The notes beneath the pieces were generated by a model. It made no database searches, was not told where the DNA came from, and worked only from the letters and a program-made list of their open reading frames with translations. Shown here one piece after another: positions 27,080 through 35,944 of a stretch of 64,000 nt of DNA; the first letter of the stretch is position 1; every line of letters begins with the position of its first letter. The stretch spans positions 434,001 to 498,000 of the forward strand of contig NZ_JAMQOP010000002.1 in the NCBI RefSeq assembly GCF_031624495.1, written 5' to 3'. Made by a program: the position numbers and the translations under genes. Origin of the DNA: Halogeometricum sp. S1BR25-6. Lineage in GTDB: Archaea; Halobacteriota; Halobacteria; Halobacteriales; Haloferacaceae.

Positions 27080-27162
27080 CCGCGTTCGTCGCGTCCATAG
27101 CGTTCGTCTCCGCCCGCCGCGGAAGCGAACGGTGAAGTCGCTTCGCGAACAGGTCACGACCG

Positions 27163-29403
27163 ATGACTTCGGAGGACCGGGAGGCCGACGCCCCCGCACG
27201 AACGCCGCCCATCGCCCCGGCGGACGCGCCCGTGTCGTTCGACGCGGATGCGGACGCCGACGCGGACGACCCGGCGTGGTATCTCAACCGCGAACTCGGC
27301 GAACTCGCCTTTCACCACCGCGTCCTCCACGAGGCCCTCGACGACCGGAACCCGCTGTTGGAGCGGGCGAAGTTTCTCGCCATCTTCACGGGCAACGTGG
27401 ACGAGTTCTTCATGAAGCGCGTCGGCGGCCTCAAACAGCAGATGGACGCCGGCGTGACCGCGCCGTCGCCCGACGGTCGCACGCCGCGGGAGCAGTGGTC
27501 GGCGGTGCTGTCGCGCGCGTCCGACCTGTTCGAGACCCAAGACCGGTGTTTCAGCGAGACGGTCCGCCCCGCCCTCGCCGAGGCGGGAATCGAGATTCTC
27601 GACCACGAGGACCTGCGCGAGTCGGAGCGGCGCGGCCTGCGGTCGTACTTCGAGGAGTCGGTGCTGCCGACGCTGACGCCCTTGACGTTCGACCCGGCGG
27701 GGTCGTTCCCCTTCATCTCGAATCTCAGCCTCTCCGTCGCGGTGCTCACGCGGGACGGACCGGACGGCGACCTGCGCTTCTCGCGCGTGAAGGTGCCGCC
27801 GAACCGCCCGCGACTCGTCCCCGTGGCCGACGTGACGGACGGAGGGGCCGACCCGGACGAGACGAGCGCCGACGGCGCGTCCGGCGGCGCGCGTCGGTTC
27901 GTCTTCCTCGAAGACGTGCTGTGTGCGAATCTCGACCTGCTGTTCCCGAACGTCGAGGTGGTCGAGGCCTCGCCGTTCCGCGTGACGCGCAACGCGGAGG
28001 TCGGCCGGGACGAGGAGGTGGCGGAGGGCCTCATCGATACCATCGAGGACGTGCTCCGGCAGCGTCGCTTCGCCACCGTCGTCCGCCTCGAACTCGACGC
28101 CGACGCGCACCCGTTCGTCCGCGAGGTGCTGCTCGAACGGCTCAACGTCTCCGAAGCCGAGGTGTACGAGCGCTCCGGACCCATCGACAAGAAGTTCTGC
28201 TTCGCCCTCGCCGGGATGGACCGCCCGGACCTGCGGTTGCCCGCGTGGACGCCGCAACCGCACCCCCGACTGGCCGACGTCGACCCCGACGACCCCGCCG
28301 CGCTGTTCGCCGAAGTTCGGACGGACGACCTGCTGGTGCACCATCCGTACCACTCCTTCGCGGGGACGGTGCAGGCGTTCCTCTCGGCGGCCGCGAGCGA
28401 CCCCGACGTGCTCGCCATCAAGGCGACCATCTACCGCACCGCGCCCGATTCGGGCATCATCCGGACGCTCATCGAGGCGGCGAGTCGCGGCAAGCAGGTG
28501 GCGGTGGTGGTCGAACTGCAGGCGCGGTTCGACGAGGAGAACAACCTCCGCTGGGTGAAGCGCCTCGAAGAGGAGGGTATCCACGTCGCCTACGGCACCG
28601 TGGGGCTGAAGACGCACGCGAAGACCGCGCTGGTCGTCCGTCAGGAGGCGGACACCGTCCGTCTCTACTCGCACGTCGCCACCGGCAACTACCACTCCGA
28701 AACGGCGAAGACGTACACCGACCTCGGCCTCCTCACCGCCGACCGGGCCGTCGGCCGCGACCTGGTGAAACTGTTCAACTTCTTCACCGGGCACGCCCGC
28801 CACACCGACTACGAGAAACTGCTCGTCGCCCCCGAGACCCTCCGGGAGGCGTTCACCGAGCGTATCCGCCGCGAGGCCGACCACGCCCGCGCGGGCCGCG
28901 AGGCTCGAATCGTCGTCAAGATGAACTCGCTGGAGGACCCGGCGATGGTTCGGGAACTGTACGCGGCCTCGCAGGCCGGCGTCGACATCGACCTCGTGGT
29001 GCGCGGCATCTGCCGCCTCCGTCCCGGTGTCGAGGGCCTCTCGGAGACCGTCTCCGTCTCCAGCGTCGTGGGGCGCTTCCTCGAACACTCCCGCATCTTC
29101 TACTTCCACGACGGGGGCGACCCCGACTACTACATCGGCTCAGCCGACTGGATGACGCGCAACCTCGACCGCCGGGTCGAGGCCATCGCGCCCGTCGAGG
29201 ACCCGGAACTCAGGCGCGAACTCGACGCCGTCCTGCGGACGCTGCTCGCCGACAATCGCAAGCGCTGGGTGATGGACGCATCGGGCGGATACGAACAGCG
29301 CAGACCCGACCCGGGGGAGGAAGACCTCGTCGCGCACGACGCGCTGATGTCGCTCGCGCGCGGCGACGTGACGCGCGAGTCGCTCACGGAGTACGAGCGG
29401 TGA
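27163..29403 (+). CDS. ppk: Polyphosphate kinase 1
   Basis: A 746 aa PPK1 that makes polyphosphate from ATP, reversibly. N domain from WYLNRELGELAFHHRVLHEA (~45), followed by FLAIFTGNVDEFFMKRVGGL; head domain with YEEDRSGPIDKKF-like RSGPIDKKFCFALAG; two PLD-like C domains with the phospho-accepting His in VGLKTHAKTALV (~480-491) and the SHVATGNYHSETAKTYTD block. The first ~35 residues are an Asp/Ala-rich extension. Sits between two phosphoesterase genes, consistent with phosphate or nucleotide turnover, though co-regulation is only inferred. Confidence 0.95.
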   Translation: MTSEDREADAPARTPPIAPADAPVSFDADADADADDPAWYLNRELGELAFHHRVLHEALDDRNPLLERAKFLAIFTGNVDEFFMKRVGGLKQQMDAGVTAPSPDGRTPREQWSAVLSRASDLFETQDRCFSETVRPALAEAGIEILDHEDLRESERRGLRSYFEESVLPTLTPLTFDPAGSFPFISNLSLSVAVLTRDGPDGDLRFSRVKVPPNRPRLVPVADVTDGGADPDETSADGASGGARRFVFLEDVLCANLDLLFPNVEVVEASPFRVTRNAEVGRDEEVAEGLIDTIEDVLRQRRFATVVRLELDADAHPFVREVLLERLNVSEAEVYERSGPIDKKFCFALAGMDRPDLRLPAWTPQPHPRLADVDPDDPAALFAEVRTDDLLVHHPYHSFAGTVQAFLSAAASDPDVLAIKATIYRTAPDSGIIRTLIEAASRGKQVAVVVELQARFDEENNLRWVKRLEEEGIHVAYGTVGLKTHAKTALVVRQEADTVRLYSHVATGNYHSETAKTYTDLGLLTADRAVGRDLVKLFNFFTGHARHTDYEKLLVAPETLREAFTERIRREADHARAGREARIVVKMNSLEDPAMVRELYAASQAGVDIDLVVRGICRLRPGVEGLSETVSVSSVVGRFLEHSRIFYFHDGGDPDYYIGSADWMTRNLDRRVEAIAPVEDPELRRELDAVLRTLLADNRKRWVMDASGGYEQRRPDPGEEDLVAHDALMSLARGDVTRESLTEYER

Positions 29404-29456
29404 CTCGGTGACTCCGGCGCCTCGCGCCGGCGTCGAATTCCGGCTTCGCGGACCCG

Positions 29457-30113
29457 CTACGGTTCCGTCGCGTCTCGTTCGACGTCGTGCCGTTCGAGTT
29501 CGAGCGTCCCGGGGTCGAGCGTGTAGTACGCCTCCCACGTGGGTGCGAGGCTGACGACGCGGACGCCCTCGATCGTCGCCTCGGCGTGGCGGTGGTTGTG
29601 GCCGACGAGGAGGAGGTCCGGTTCGACCGCCCGCAGTAGTTTGTCGACGGCGCCGACGCCGGGGTCGCGGCCGCCGGCGACCCGGAGGAGGCCGCGCGGC
29701 GGTTGGTGCGCGAGGAAGACGTCCACGTCGGTCAGCGACGCCGCGCGTTCGACCTCGGCGCGGACGAAGTGCCGTCGCCGGTCGCCCGCGAGGTCCGCGC
29801 GCGACTTCCCGTACTGCGTCGGGGCGAAGTTGCCAGAGAGGCCGCCCACTCGGAGGCCCTCCACGTCGGCGACGGTGCTCGCGAGGAGGTGCGGCCGCCC
29901 GGCGTCCGTCAGCGTCGCGTCGCCGCGGCGGAGGGCGTCTATCACGTCGAAGTCCTCGTTGTTGCCCGCGACGAACCACGTCGGTGCGGGGAGGTCGTAG
30001 TGGAACAGGTCGCCGACTTGGAGGGCGGCGTCGGGGTCGGTCTCGCGGTACGCGGCGAGAAGAGCGTCTCTGCGGGCGGGGTCGTCGGCGTGAGCGTCAC
30101 CGAGAACGAGCAT
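29457..30113 (-). CDS. Metallophosphoesterase, YfcE/MJ0936-like
   Basis: A 218 aa phosphodiesterase-type metallophosphoesterase. Metal motifs: LVLGDAHADDP (residues 3-13), LQVGDLFHY (~36-44), FVAGNNEDFD (~52-61), FLAHQPPRG (~133-141) and LVGHNHRHAE (~168-177). The GDxH...GD...GNNE...GHxH signature fits the YfcE-like class that cleaves phosphodiesters or model phosphates; in vivo substrate unknown. It lies 57 bases downstream of the esterase of the MhqD/MhqO pair on the same strand and could be the distal gene of that transcript. Confidence 0.87.
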   Translation of the reverse strand: MLVLGDAHADDPARRDALLAAYRETDPDAALQVGDLFHYDLPAPTWFVAGNNEDFDVIDALRRGDATLTDAGRPHLLASTVADVEGLRVGGLSGNFAPTQYGKSRADLAGDRRRHFVRAEVERAASLTDVDVFLAHQPPRGLLRVAGGRDPGVGAVDKLLRAVEPDLLLVGHNHRHAEATIEGVRVVSLAPTWEAYYTLDPGTLELERHDVERDATEP

Positions 30114-30170
30114 TTCCGTGTGGGTAACGACTCGGACGCCTTAGCCGTACGCGTCCGAGGCCGTCACGGA

Positions 30171-30824
30171 TTACTCGTTTCGAAGCGAGTCGAGCAAGTC
30201 CCGCGCGTACTCGACCTCTTCGGGGAAGACGCGGTGTTCGCTGCCCTCGTAGACGTCGAAGCGCACCTCCGCGCCCATGCGTTCGAGTTCCGCGACCGTC
30301 TCCTCGGCGCGCGAGAGGGGGATGTGCGGGTCGTCGTCGCTCACGCCGAGCATGACCGGCGTCCCGTCGAGCGAGCCCTCGAACCGGAAGTCGGTCCCGT
30401 CCGCCCCGACGAACCCGCCCGAAAGGAGGACGAGGCCGCCGTAACGCGTCGGGTTCGTCGCCACGTAGGAGGAGAGCAGACACGCCCCCTGCGAGAATCC
30501 GGTGAGGACGATGTTCTCGGAGGGAAGCCCGGTCGTCTCGCGCGCCTGCGCGACCGCGCGGTCGACGTGCGTCAGCGCCGACTCGTAGTGCGGTTGATTC
30601 GACTCGACGGGCGCCATGAACGAGTTGGGGTACCACGTCCCTCGCTGCGCCTGCGGGGCGACGTAGTGGATTCGCTCCCGCCCGAACTCGTCGGCGAATC
30701 CGAGCATCCCGCGCGCCGTCGCGCCGCGGCCGTGGACGAGGACGACGGCGACGTCGGCGTCCGACGGGTCTGCGCCGGCGGTCAGTATCGGCTGGTCGGC
30801 GTGCGGGTCGTCGCTCGCGGCCAT
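30171..30824 (-). CDS. Phospholipase/carboxylesterase, MhqD-like
   Basis: A 217 aa alpha/beta hydrolase of the phospholipase/carboxylesterase family. Early strand VVLVHGRGATARGM (~27-40), nucleophile elbow LTGFSQGACLLSSY (Ser ~116), acid in LGVSDDDPHIPL (~167) and His in EGSEHRVFPEE (~195). Its ATG at 30824 shares one base with the TGA of the dioxygenase gene, so the two are co-translated. In Bacillus, MhqD-type hydrolases are paired with MhqO-type dioxygenases in quinone resistance; the same pairing here suggests a related role. Confidence 0.87.
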   Translation of the reverse strand: MAASDDPHADQPILTAGADPSDADVAVVLVHGRGATARGMLGFADEFGRERIHYVAPQAQRGTWYPNSFMAPVESNQPHYESALTHVDRAVAQARETTGLPSENIVLTGFSQGACLLSSYVATNPTRYGGLVLLSGGFVGADGTDFRFEGSLDGTPVMLGVSDDDPHIPLSRAEETVAELERMGAEVRFDVYEGSEHRVFPEEVEYARDLLDSLRNE

Positions 30825-31804
30825 CAGTCGGACACCTCCCCGGTTTCCGCTCCGGCATCGACTTCGGGTTCGGTCCCCGTCTCGGCGACGCCGTCGAGGG
30901 ACGGCAGGTTCGCTTCGATGCGGTCGCGGTCCTCCGCCAGCCACGGCGGGAGTTTCAGGTCGGAGCCGAGCGACTCGACGGACTCGTCGGCGGTGAAGCC
31001 GGGGCCGTCCGTCGCCACCTCTAAGAGGACGCCGCCGGGTTCGCGGAAGTAGATGGACTCGAAGTACTGTCTGTCCTTCCGCGGCGTGACGTTCTGGCCC
31101 GCCTCGGAGAGTTTCTCGCGCCACTCCGTCTGCGTCTCGGCGTCCGGCACGCGGAAGGCGACGTGGTGGACGGTGCCGACGCCGGGCCGCCCCCGCGGCG
31201 ACTCGCGCGTCAGGAGGTCGACGACCGTCGCTCGGTCGCCGTCGGCGACGTAGCGCATTCTGTCGCCCGCCTCGTCGGTCCGCTCGAACCCGAGGAGTTC
31301 GAGGACGCGGCCCGTCGCGTCGGGGTTCGCCGACTGGAGCGTGACGCCGTGGAACCCGCGGAGGGCGTACTCCTCGGGGACGGGGCCGTCCGCCCACGGT
31401 TCGACGCTCGTCTCGCCTTCGACCAGTTCGAGCGGTTGGCCGTCGCCGTCCTCGAACGGGAGGACGTTCGCGCCGAATCGCTCTCCCTCCTCGCCGACGG
31501 TCACGTCGTGCGATTCGAGTCTGTCGCGCCAGTAGTCGAGACTCCCCGCAGGGACGACGAACGACGTGGCGACGGCCTGTCCGCGGCCGGGTCGGCCGGG
31601 TCGCCCCTCCCCGAACGGGAAGAACGTCATCGCGGTGCCGGGCGACCCCGTCTCGTCGCCGAAGTAGAGGTGGTAGGTGTGCGTGTCGTCGAAGTTCACC
31701 GTTCGCTTGACGAGTCGGAGGCCGAGCACGTCGGCGTAGAACCGAACGCTTTCGGTCGGGTCGCCCGCGACGGCCGTGACGTGGTGGATGCCTGTGGTGT
31801 TCAT
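30824..31804 (-). CDS. VOC-family ring-cleaving dioxygenase, MhqO-like
   Basis: A 326 aa protein with duplicated vicinal-oxygen-chelate (glyoxalase) modules. Module 1 starts GIHHVTAVAGDPTESVRFYA (residues 5-24) with metal His in IHHVT; module 2 begins RGFHGVTLQSANP (~148) and continues to TVHHVAFRVPD (~218-228) and the Glu in PGGVLLEVATDGPGF (~268). This is the ring-cleaving dioxygenase pattern of MhqO/MhqE/MhqA proteins that process hydroquinones. The C-terminal acidic tail is poorly conserved. It is divergent from an HxlR regulator and translationally coupled to the MhqD-like hydrolase. Confidence 0.88.
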   Translation of the reverse strand: MNTTGIHHVTAVAGDPTESVRFYADVLGLRLVKRTVNFDDTHTYHLYFGDETGSPGTAMTFFPFGEGRPGRPGRGQAVATSFVVPAGSLDYWRDRLESHDVTVGEEGERFGANVLPFEDGDGQPLELVEGETSVEPWADGPVPEEYALRGFHGVTLQSANPDATGRVLELLGFERTDEAGDRMRYVADGDRATVVDLLTRESPRGRPGVGTVHHVAFRVPDAETQTEWREKLSEAGQNVTPRKDRQYFESIYFREPGGVLLEVATDGPGFTADESVESLGSDLKLPPWLAEDRDRIEANLPSLDGVAETGTEPEVDAGAETGEVSD

Positions 31805-31867
31805 GGTGGTGTGGAGTTACGGCGCGTTCGCCGGTCGAACGGCCAGTTTCACTCTGTTACTTAGTAC

Positions 31868-31892
31868 GGAACCGAAACCATATGTAGGTTCC
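31868..31892. promoter_or_regulatory. Dyad between the dioxygenase operon and its putative HxlR regulator
   Basis: In the 107-base divergent gap an inverted repeat ggaacc-13-ggttcc surrounds accatatgta, a TATA-like core. Just outside, gtac (31864) and gtac (31897) extend the imperfect symmetry. Such a dyad overlapping the promoter is where an HxlR/MarR-type dimer would bind. Repeat and position are seen; regulator binding is inferred. Confidence 0.45.
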
Positions 31893-31920
31893 CGGACGTA
31901 CGGGCTATCAGGTGACATCG

Positions 31921-32325
31921 ATGCCCCCCGAAGACGGAGAGCGATACAGCGAGGAAGCGTGCGGCGTTATCGACTCGATTCAACAGATCGGTTCGCAGTG
32001 GCGGCTCATCGTCCTGCACGACTTACAGGACGGCGAGAAGCGGTTCAACGAACTGAAGCGCTCGACGGGGTCGAGTTCGCGGACGCTCTCGCGCGTCCTC
32101 GACGACCTGCAGGAACTCGACTTCGTCTCCCGCCGACTGGAGGAGGACGCCCCGGTGGCGACGTACTACTCGCTCACCCCGAAGGGGCGGTCGCTCTGCC
32201 CCGTCTTCGACGAGATAAGCGACTGGGCCGACGAGTGGTTGGCCTCGCCGCCGCCGGGCGAAGACCCCGCGGCGGTCGAGGACGAGGAGGAGGCGGCCGA
32301 GACGGCCGCCGCGGAAGCCGAGTAA
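31921..32325 (+). CDS. HxlR (DUF24) family winged-helix regulator
   Basis: A 134 aa HxlR-type transcription factor. The N-terminus carries the family's redox cysteine (EEACGVIDSIQQIGSQWR, Cys at 14), then a winged helix (KRFNELKRSTGSSSRTLSRV, wing with APVATYYSLTPKG) and an acidic tail of Glu/Ala repeats. In Bacillus YodB and CatR, the equivalent Cys senses quinones and diamide. ATG 31921 is used; a GTG at 31912 would add three residues. Divergent from the MhqO/MhqD-like operon, which it probably represses. Confidence 0.88.
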   Translation: MPPEDGERYSEEACGVIDSIQQIGSQWRLIVLHDLQDGEKRFNELKRSTGSSSRTLSRVLDDLQELDFVSRRLEEDAPVATYYSLTPKGRSLCPVFDEISDWADEWLASPPPGEDPAAVEDEEEAAETAAAEAE

Positions 32326-32335
32326 CTCCTCTCTC

Positions 32336-34135
32336 TCAGTCCCCGTTCTCGCTCGGCGCCCCTGCCTCCTCGCGCCGGGCGCGCATGCCCTGTCTCGTGA
32401 ACTGCGGGTTTCCGCGGACGCGGACGCCGCGTTCGCGTCGGAACGCGACGTAACAGAGCACCAGTAGGGGCGGCACGCCGAGGGCGGCGACGCCCGCGGT
32501 CACCCCGTTTTCGAGGGCGAACAGGAGGGCGACGGCGAGGAGGTTGCCCGCGAGGAGGATGCCGGTGACGACCTTCTTCGCGAACGACTCCAACGCCTCG
32601 GACTCCGCGAGGACGACGTTCACCCGCACGTTCTCCCGTTCGACCAACCCGAGCACGCGGCTCAGTTTCGGCGGCACCGTCAGGAGCGTCCGCGTCGCCG
32701 CGCGGAACTGGTCGGCCGCGTCCTCGGCGTACTCGCGGGCGACGCGTTCTCTCACCGAGGCCTCGTCCCCCTCGTCGTCGCCGTCGACCCCGCGTTCGTC
32801 GACGTACTCGGTCACCTCCTCCACGAAGTCGAAACCGGGGACCAGCGTCCGACAAACGCCCTCAAGCACCGTCGAGACGCGGACGACGAGGGCGAGGTTC
32901 TGCGGGAGGCGGAGGGGGAAGTCGTACAGCGTCGCTCGGAACTCCGAGACCAACTGCCGGACGCGGTACTCGTCGACGTCCCCGCCGCCGAGTCTGTCGA
33001 TGGCGACGGAGAACGCCTCGCGCATCAGCGCCCGGTCGGCCGCCGGGTCCAAGGCGCCCATCGCCACGAACGCGTCTATCACCCGGTCGACGTCGTCGGT
33101 GGCGGCGCCGACGTAGAACTCGTACATGTGCTCGCGCGTGGCGGCGTCGATGCGGCCGGTCATCCCGAAGTCGTAGAAGACGAGCGTTCCGTCCGACTGC
33201 ACGGCCAGATTTCCGGGATGGGGGTCGGCGTGAAACAGGCCGTGTTCGAGCATCATCTCGATGTACGCGCGTTCGAGGCGCCGCGCGAGCGCTTCGCGGT
33301 CGACGCCCATCTGGTCGAGTTCCCCGACGCGGTCTATCTTCACCCCCTCGACGTACTCCATCGTGAGGACGTTCCGCGTGGAGCGTTCCTCGCGCGCGAC
33401 CGGGACCCGAATCTTCGGGTCGTCCGCGAAGTTCCGTCGGATGCGGCGGAGCATCGCCGCCTCGTGCGCGTAGTCCATCTCGTCGTGGATGGTGTCGGCG
33501 AACTCCCCGGCGAGGTTCTCGAAGGTGAAGCGCTGGCCGGGGTGCGCGAAGCGGACGAGCACGGGCACCAACCGCTCGACGACGCGCAGGTCCGCTTCCA
33601 CGGCGCGGCGGATGCCGGGGCGCAACACTTTGACCGCGACGCGTTCGCCGTCGGCGACGGCGGTGTACACCTGCCCGAGACTCGCGCCGCTGATGGGTTC
33701 GGGGTCGAACTCATCGAACGCCTCGTCGACGGGGCCGAGTTCCGCCTCGATTCGCGGGCGGACCGTCTCCCAGTCGTCCGGCGGCACCTCGTCCTGCAGG
33801 GTCGAGAGCACTTCGACGTACTCGGCCGGCAGGGCGTCCGGTCGGGTGGAGAGCACCTGCCCGAGTTTGACGAACGTCGGGCCGAGCGAGACCAACGTGT
33901 CCCGAAGGGCCGTCGCCCGGCGGGTGCGGGTCGCCGCGTCGGTGCGGCGCGACCGGCCGAACAGGAGGAAGCGCCGCCTGTCGCGGGCGACGGCGACAAA
34001 GAAAGGAAGGAAGGCGTAGACGACGACGAGCAGTCGCCACAGCGAGCGGAGCGTCACGCGGACGCCGGAGGGCCGGTCCGGGTCGGGACTGGGAGGGGAG
34101 GCGTCGCCGGGGGCGTCCGAGGCGGAGGCGGACAT
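32336..34135 (-). CDS. AarF/UbiB (ABC1) atypical kinase
   Basis: A 599 aa protein of the UbiB/ADCK family. The signature KxGQ motif FVKLGQVLSTRPD (~88-100), the Ala-rich loop ISGASLGQVYTA (~147-158), the lysine strand VAVKVLRPG, the catalytic FHADPHPGNLAV (~300-311) and metal-binding YDFGMTGR (~319-326) are intact. Two C-terminal membrane helices (ILLAGNLLAVALLFAL; GVAALGVPPLLVLCYVAF) anchor it. In bacteria and mitochondria these ATPases support quinone biosynthesis; in haloarchaea a role in menaquinone or lipid metabolism is plausible but unproven. Convergent with the HxlR gene. Confidence 0.9.
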   Translation of the reverse strand: MSASASDAPGDASPPSPDPDRPSGVRVTLRSLWRLLVVVYAFLPFFVAVARDRRRFLLFGRSRRTDAATRTRRATALRDTLVSLGPTFVKLGQVLSTRPDALPAEYVEVLSTLQDEVPPDDWETVRPRIEAELGPVDEAFDEFDPEPISGASLGQVYTAVADGERVAVKVLRPGIRRAVEADLRVVERLVPVLVRFAHPGQRFTFENLAGEFADTIHDEMDYAHEAAMLRRIRRNFADDPKIRVPVAREERSTRNVLTMEYVEGVKIDRVGELDQMGVDREALARRLERAYIEMMLEHGLFHADPHPGNLAVQSDGTLVFYDFGMTGRIDAATREHMYEFYVGAATDDVDRVIDAFVAMGALDPAADRALMREAFSVAIDRLGGGDVDEYRVRQLVSEFRATLYDFPLRLPQNLALVVRVSTVLEGVCRTLVPGFDFVEEVTEYVDERGVDGDDEGDEASVRERVAREYAEDAADQFRAATRTLLTVPPKLSRVLGLVERENVRVNVVLAESEALESFAKKVVTGILLAGNLLAVALLFALENGVTAGVAALGVPPLLVLCYVAFRRERGVRVRGNPQFTRQGMRARREEAGAPSENGD

Positions 34136-34279
34136 TCGAGGTACTCCTCACTCGGGACCGCGAAGGTAAAAAGGGAGTCGCCCGGCGCGCAGCCGGGCGG
34201 GGGGCCGTCAGGGTGGAGAGCGACCGCGGACCGCCGAACTGCCAGTAGTCCTTTACTCCGAGGCGGGGAGCACTTTCCA

Positions 34280-35227
34280 ATGGCAGAGAGTAAGTCGGTC
34301 GTCGTCGCTTCCCTCATCGCCAACGGCTCTATCGCCGTCATGAAGTTCGTCGGGTTCATCCTCACCGGAAGCGCGGCGATGCTATCGGAGACGTACCAGT
34401 CCGTCTCGGACACGGGTAACCAGATATTCCTCCTGTTCGGCCTTCGCTACTCGAACCAGCGGGCGGACCGCGACCACCCGTTCGGCTACGGGAAGGCGCA
34501 GTTCTTCTACGCGTTCCTCGTCTCGGTGCTGCTGTTCGGCGTCGCGGGCATCGAGAGCGCCCGCAAGGGTTACGAGACGCTCGTCGGCGGCGGCAGTTTC
34601 CACATCAGCAACGCCACGATTCCGGTGATAGAGCTGACGCTGTCCGGGGCGCAGATCAGCTACGCCGTGCTGCTGTTCGCCATCGCCTTCGAGTCGTGGG
34701 CGCTCAAGAAGGCGTACGACGGAATCAAGGTGCAGATAGACGAGCACAACTGGAGCGGACTCCGCGAGGCCTTTCGGAAGACCAGCGACGTGACGACGCT
34801 GACGGCGCTGACCGAGGACGCAATCGCCCTCGCGGGGGCGGCCATCGGCATCGTCGGAATCTACCTGACCGAACAGACCGGGAACACGGTGTACGACGGC
34901 ATCGCCGCCCTGCTCATCGGACTGCTCCTGATGGGCTTCGCCATCGCGCTGGCGTGGCAGAACAAGCGGCTGCTGCTCGGCGAGAGCCTTCCTGCGGACG
35001 AGGAACGGCGCCTGCACGCCATCGTGACCGACGCGGAGGGCGTCGAGGAACTCGTCGACTTCCGGACGGTCTACTTCGGCCCCGAGGAGGTCGTCGTCAC
35101 CGCCGACGTGGTGTTCGATTCGAGCCTCGACGCCGACGGCATCGACGACCGCATCAGCAGAATCAAAGCGGCGATAATGGACGCGGAACCGCAGGTGCGG
35201 AAGGCGTACCTCGAACCGCAGACGTAG
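34280..35227 (+). CDS. Cation transporter, CDF family (second)
   Basis: A 315 aa cation diffusion facilitator, unlike the one at 23659. It starts MAESKSVVVASLIANGSIAV with the first helix, has SAAMLSETYQSVSDTGNQIF in helix 2 (Ser/Glu/Asp/Asp pattern), HPFGYGKAQFFYAF in the loop and TLTEDAIALAGAAIG in helix 5. The C-terminal domain (ERRLHAIVTDAEGVEELVDF) is the usual soluble dimer. This group is close to the Fe/Zn-type or ZNT9-like CDFs; the metal is not determined. ATG at 34280; the frame is open upstream over the AarF gene, which is shadow. Confidence 0.88.
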   Translation: MAESKSVVVASLIANGSIAVMKFVGFILTGSAAMLSETYQSVSDTGNQIFLLFGLRYSNQRADRDHPFGYGKAQFFYAFLVSVLLFGVAGIESARKGYETLVGGGSFHISNATIPVIELTLSGAQISYAVLLFAIAFESWALKKAYDGIKVQIDEHNWSGLREAFRKTSDVTTLTALTEDAIALAGAAIGIVGIYLTEQTGNTVYDGIAALLIGLLLMGFAIALAWQNKRLLLGESLPADEERRLHAIVTDAEGVEELVDFRTVYFGPEEVVVTADVVFDSSLDADGIDDRISRIKAAIMDAEPQVRKAYLEPQT

Positions 35228-35236
35228 GCGATTCGG

Positions 35237-35872
35237 TCAGTTCCCCTCGACCAGTCGCTTCAACTGCTCCGGGGGCACCGCGCCGCGGGCGCCGTAGCCG
35301 TCGTACGCGAACGTCGGCACGCCGGTGATTCCCTGCTGCTGCGCCTCGGTGAATTTCCCGCGGACCTCCTCCCGGAGGGCGTCGTCGTCGAGCGCCGAGC
35401 GTATCTCGTCGCCGTCGACGCCCGCTTCGGCGGCGAGTTCGACCAGCACGTCCTCGTCGCCGATGTTCTTCCCCTCCGTCCAGAGCGCGTCGAATATCGC
35501 CACGTCGAACGCCAGCCACGTCTCGTAGTCGTAGTGCTCTTTCACGTAGTAGGAGGCCACCTGCGCGGGCAGGGAGTCGACGTCCGTCGCGATGTCGAGG
35601 TCCATCTCGACGTCGTACTGCTCCTGCAGGCGGCGGACGTTCTCCTTGGCCTGCTCGTAGTAGTCGTCGTCCTTGCCGTCGTCGACGTCGTGGTCGATGG
35701 TGCCGTCGGGCTTGCGCTTCCCGCTCCGGAGGTCGAACGGGTGCCAGTCGACCTCCAACTCGTCCTCGCGCGTCGCTTGGTACTGCCGGAGCGACTCCCT
35801 TCCCAGATAACAGAACGGGCAGACGTAGTCGGAGTAGACCGTGATTCGACCCGTGGATTCGGCGTCACTCAT
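35237..35872 (-). CDS. DsbA-family oxidoreductase (FrnE-like)
   Basis: A 211 aa thioredoxin-fold protein with the redox motif in YSDYVCPFCYLGRES (CPFC, residues ~18-21) and the cis-Pro segment QGITGVPTFAYDGYGARGAV near the C-terminus. No signal peptide, so it is cytoplasmic. FrnE-type proteins catalyse disulfide or glutathione-like isomerisation; a role in redox stress is likely. The start at 35872 has MSDAESTGRITVYSDYVC. Confidence 0.9.
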   Translation of the reverse strand: MSDAESTGRITVYSDYVCPFCYLGRESLRQYQATREDELEVDWHPFDLRSGKRKPDGTIDHDVDDGKDDDYYEQAKENVRRLQEQYDVEMDLDIATDVDSLPAQVASYYVKEHYDYETWLAFDVAIFDALWTEGKNIGDEDVLVELAAEAGVDGDEIRSALDDDALREEVRGKFTEAQQQGITGVPTFAYDGYGARGAVPPEQLKRLVEGN

Positions 35873-35944
35873 ACCGCCGAGTACGGCGTCGCGCGGGTAA
35901 AAGGGAGCGTCCGGGGCGCGACTCGCCGCTAGCGTTCCGACGTC

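Noticed and set aside
27154-29109. Long open frame antisense to ppk
   Set aside because: Same effect of codon bias; no recognisable motif and it would cover a bona fide polyphosphate kinase.
33128-34279. N-terminal extension of the second CDF transporter over the AarF gene
   Set aside because: Sequence before ATG 34280 is the mirror of AarF and has no membrane helix; the ATG gives the normal start of the first helix.
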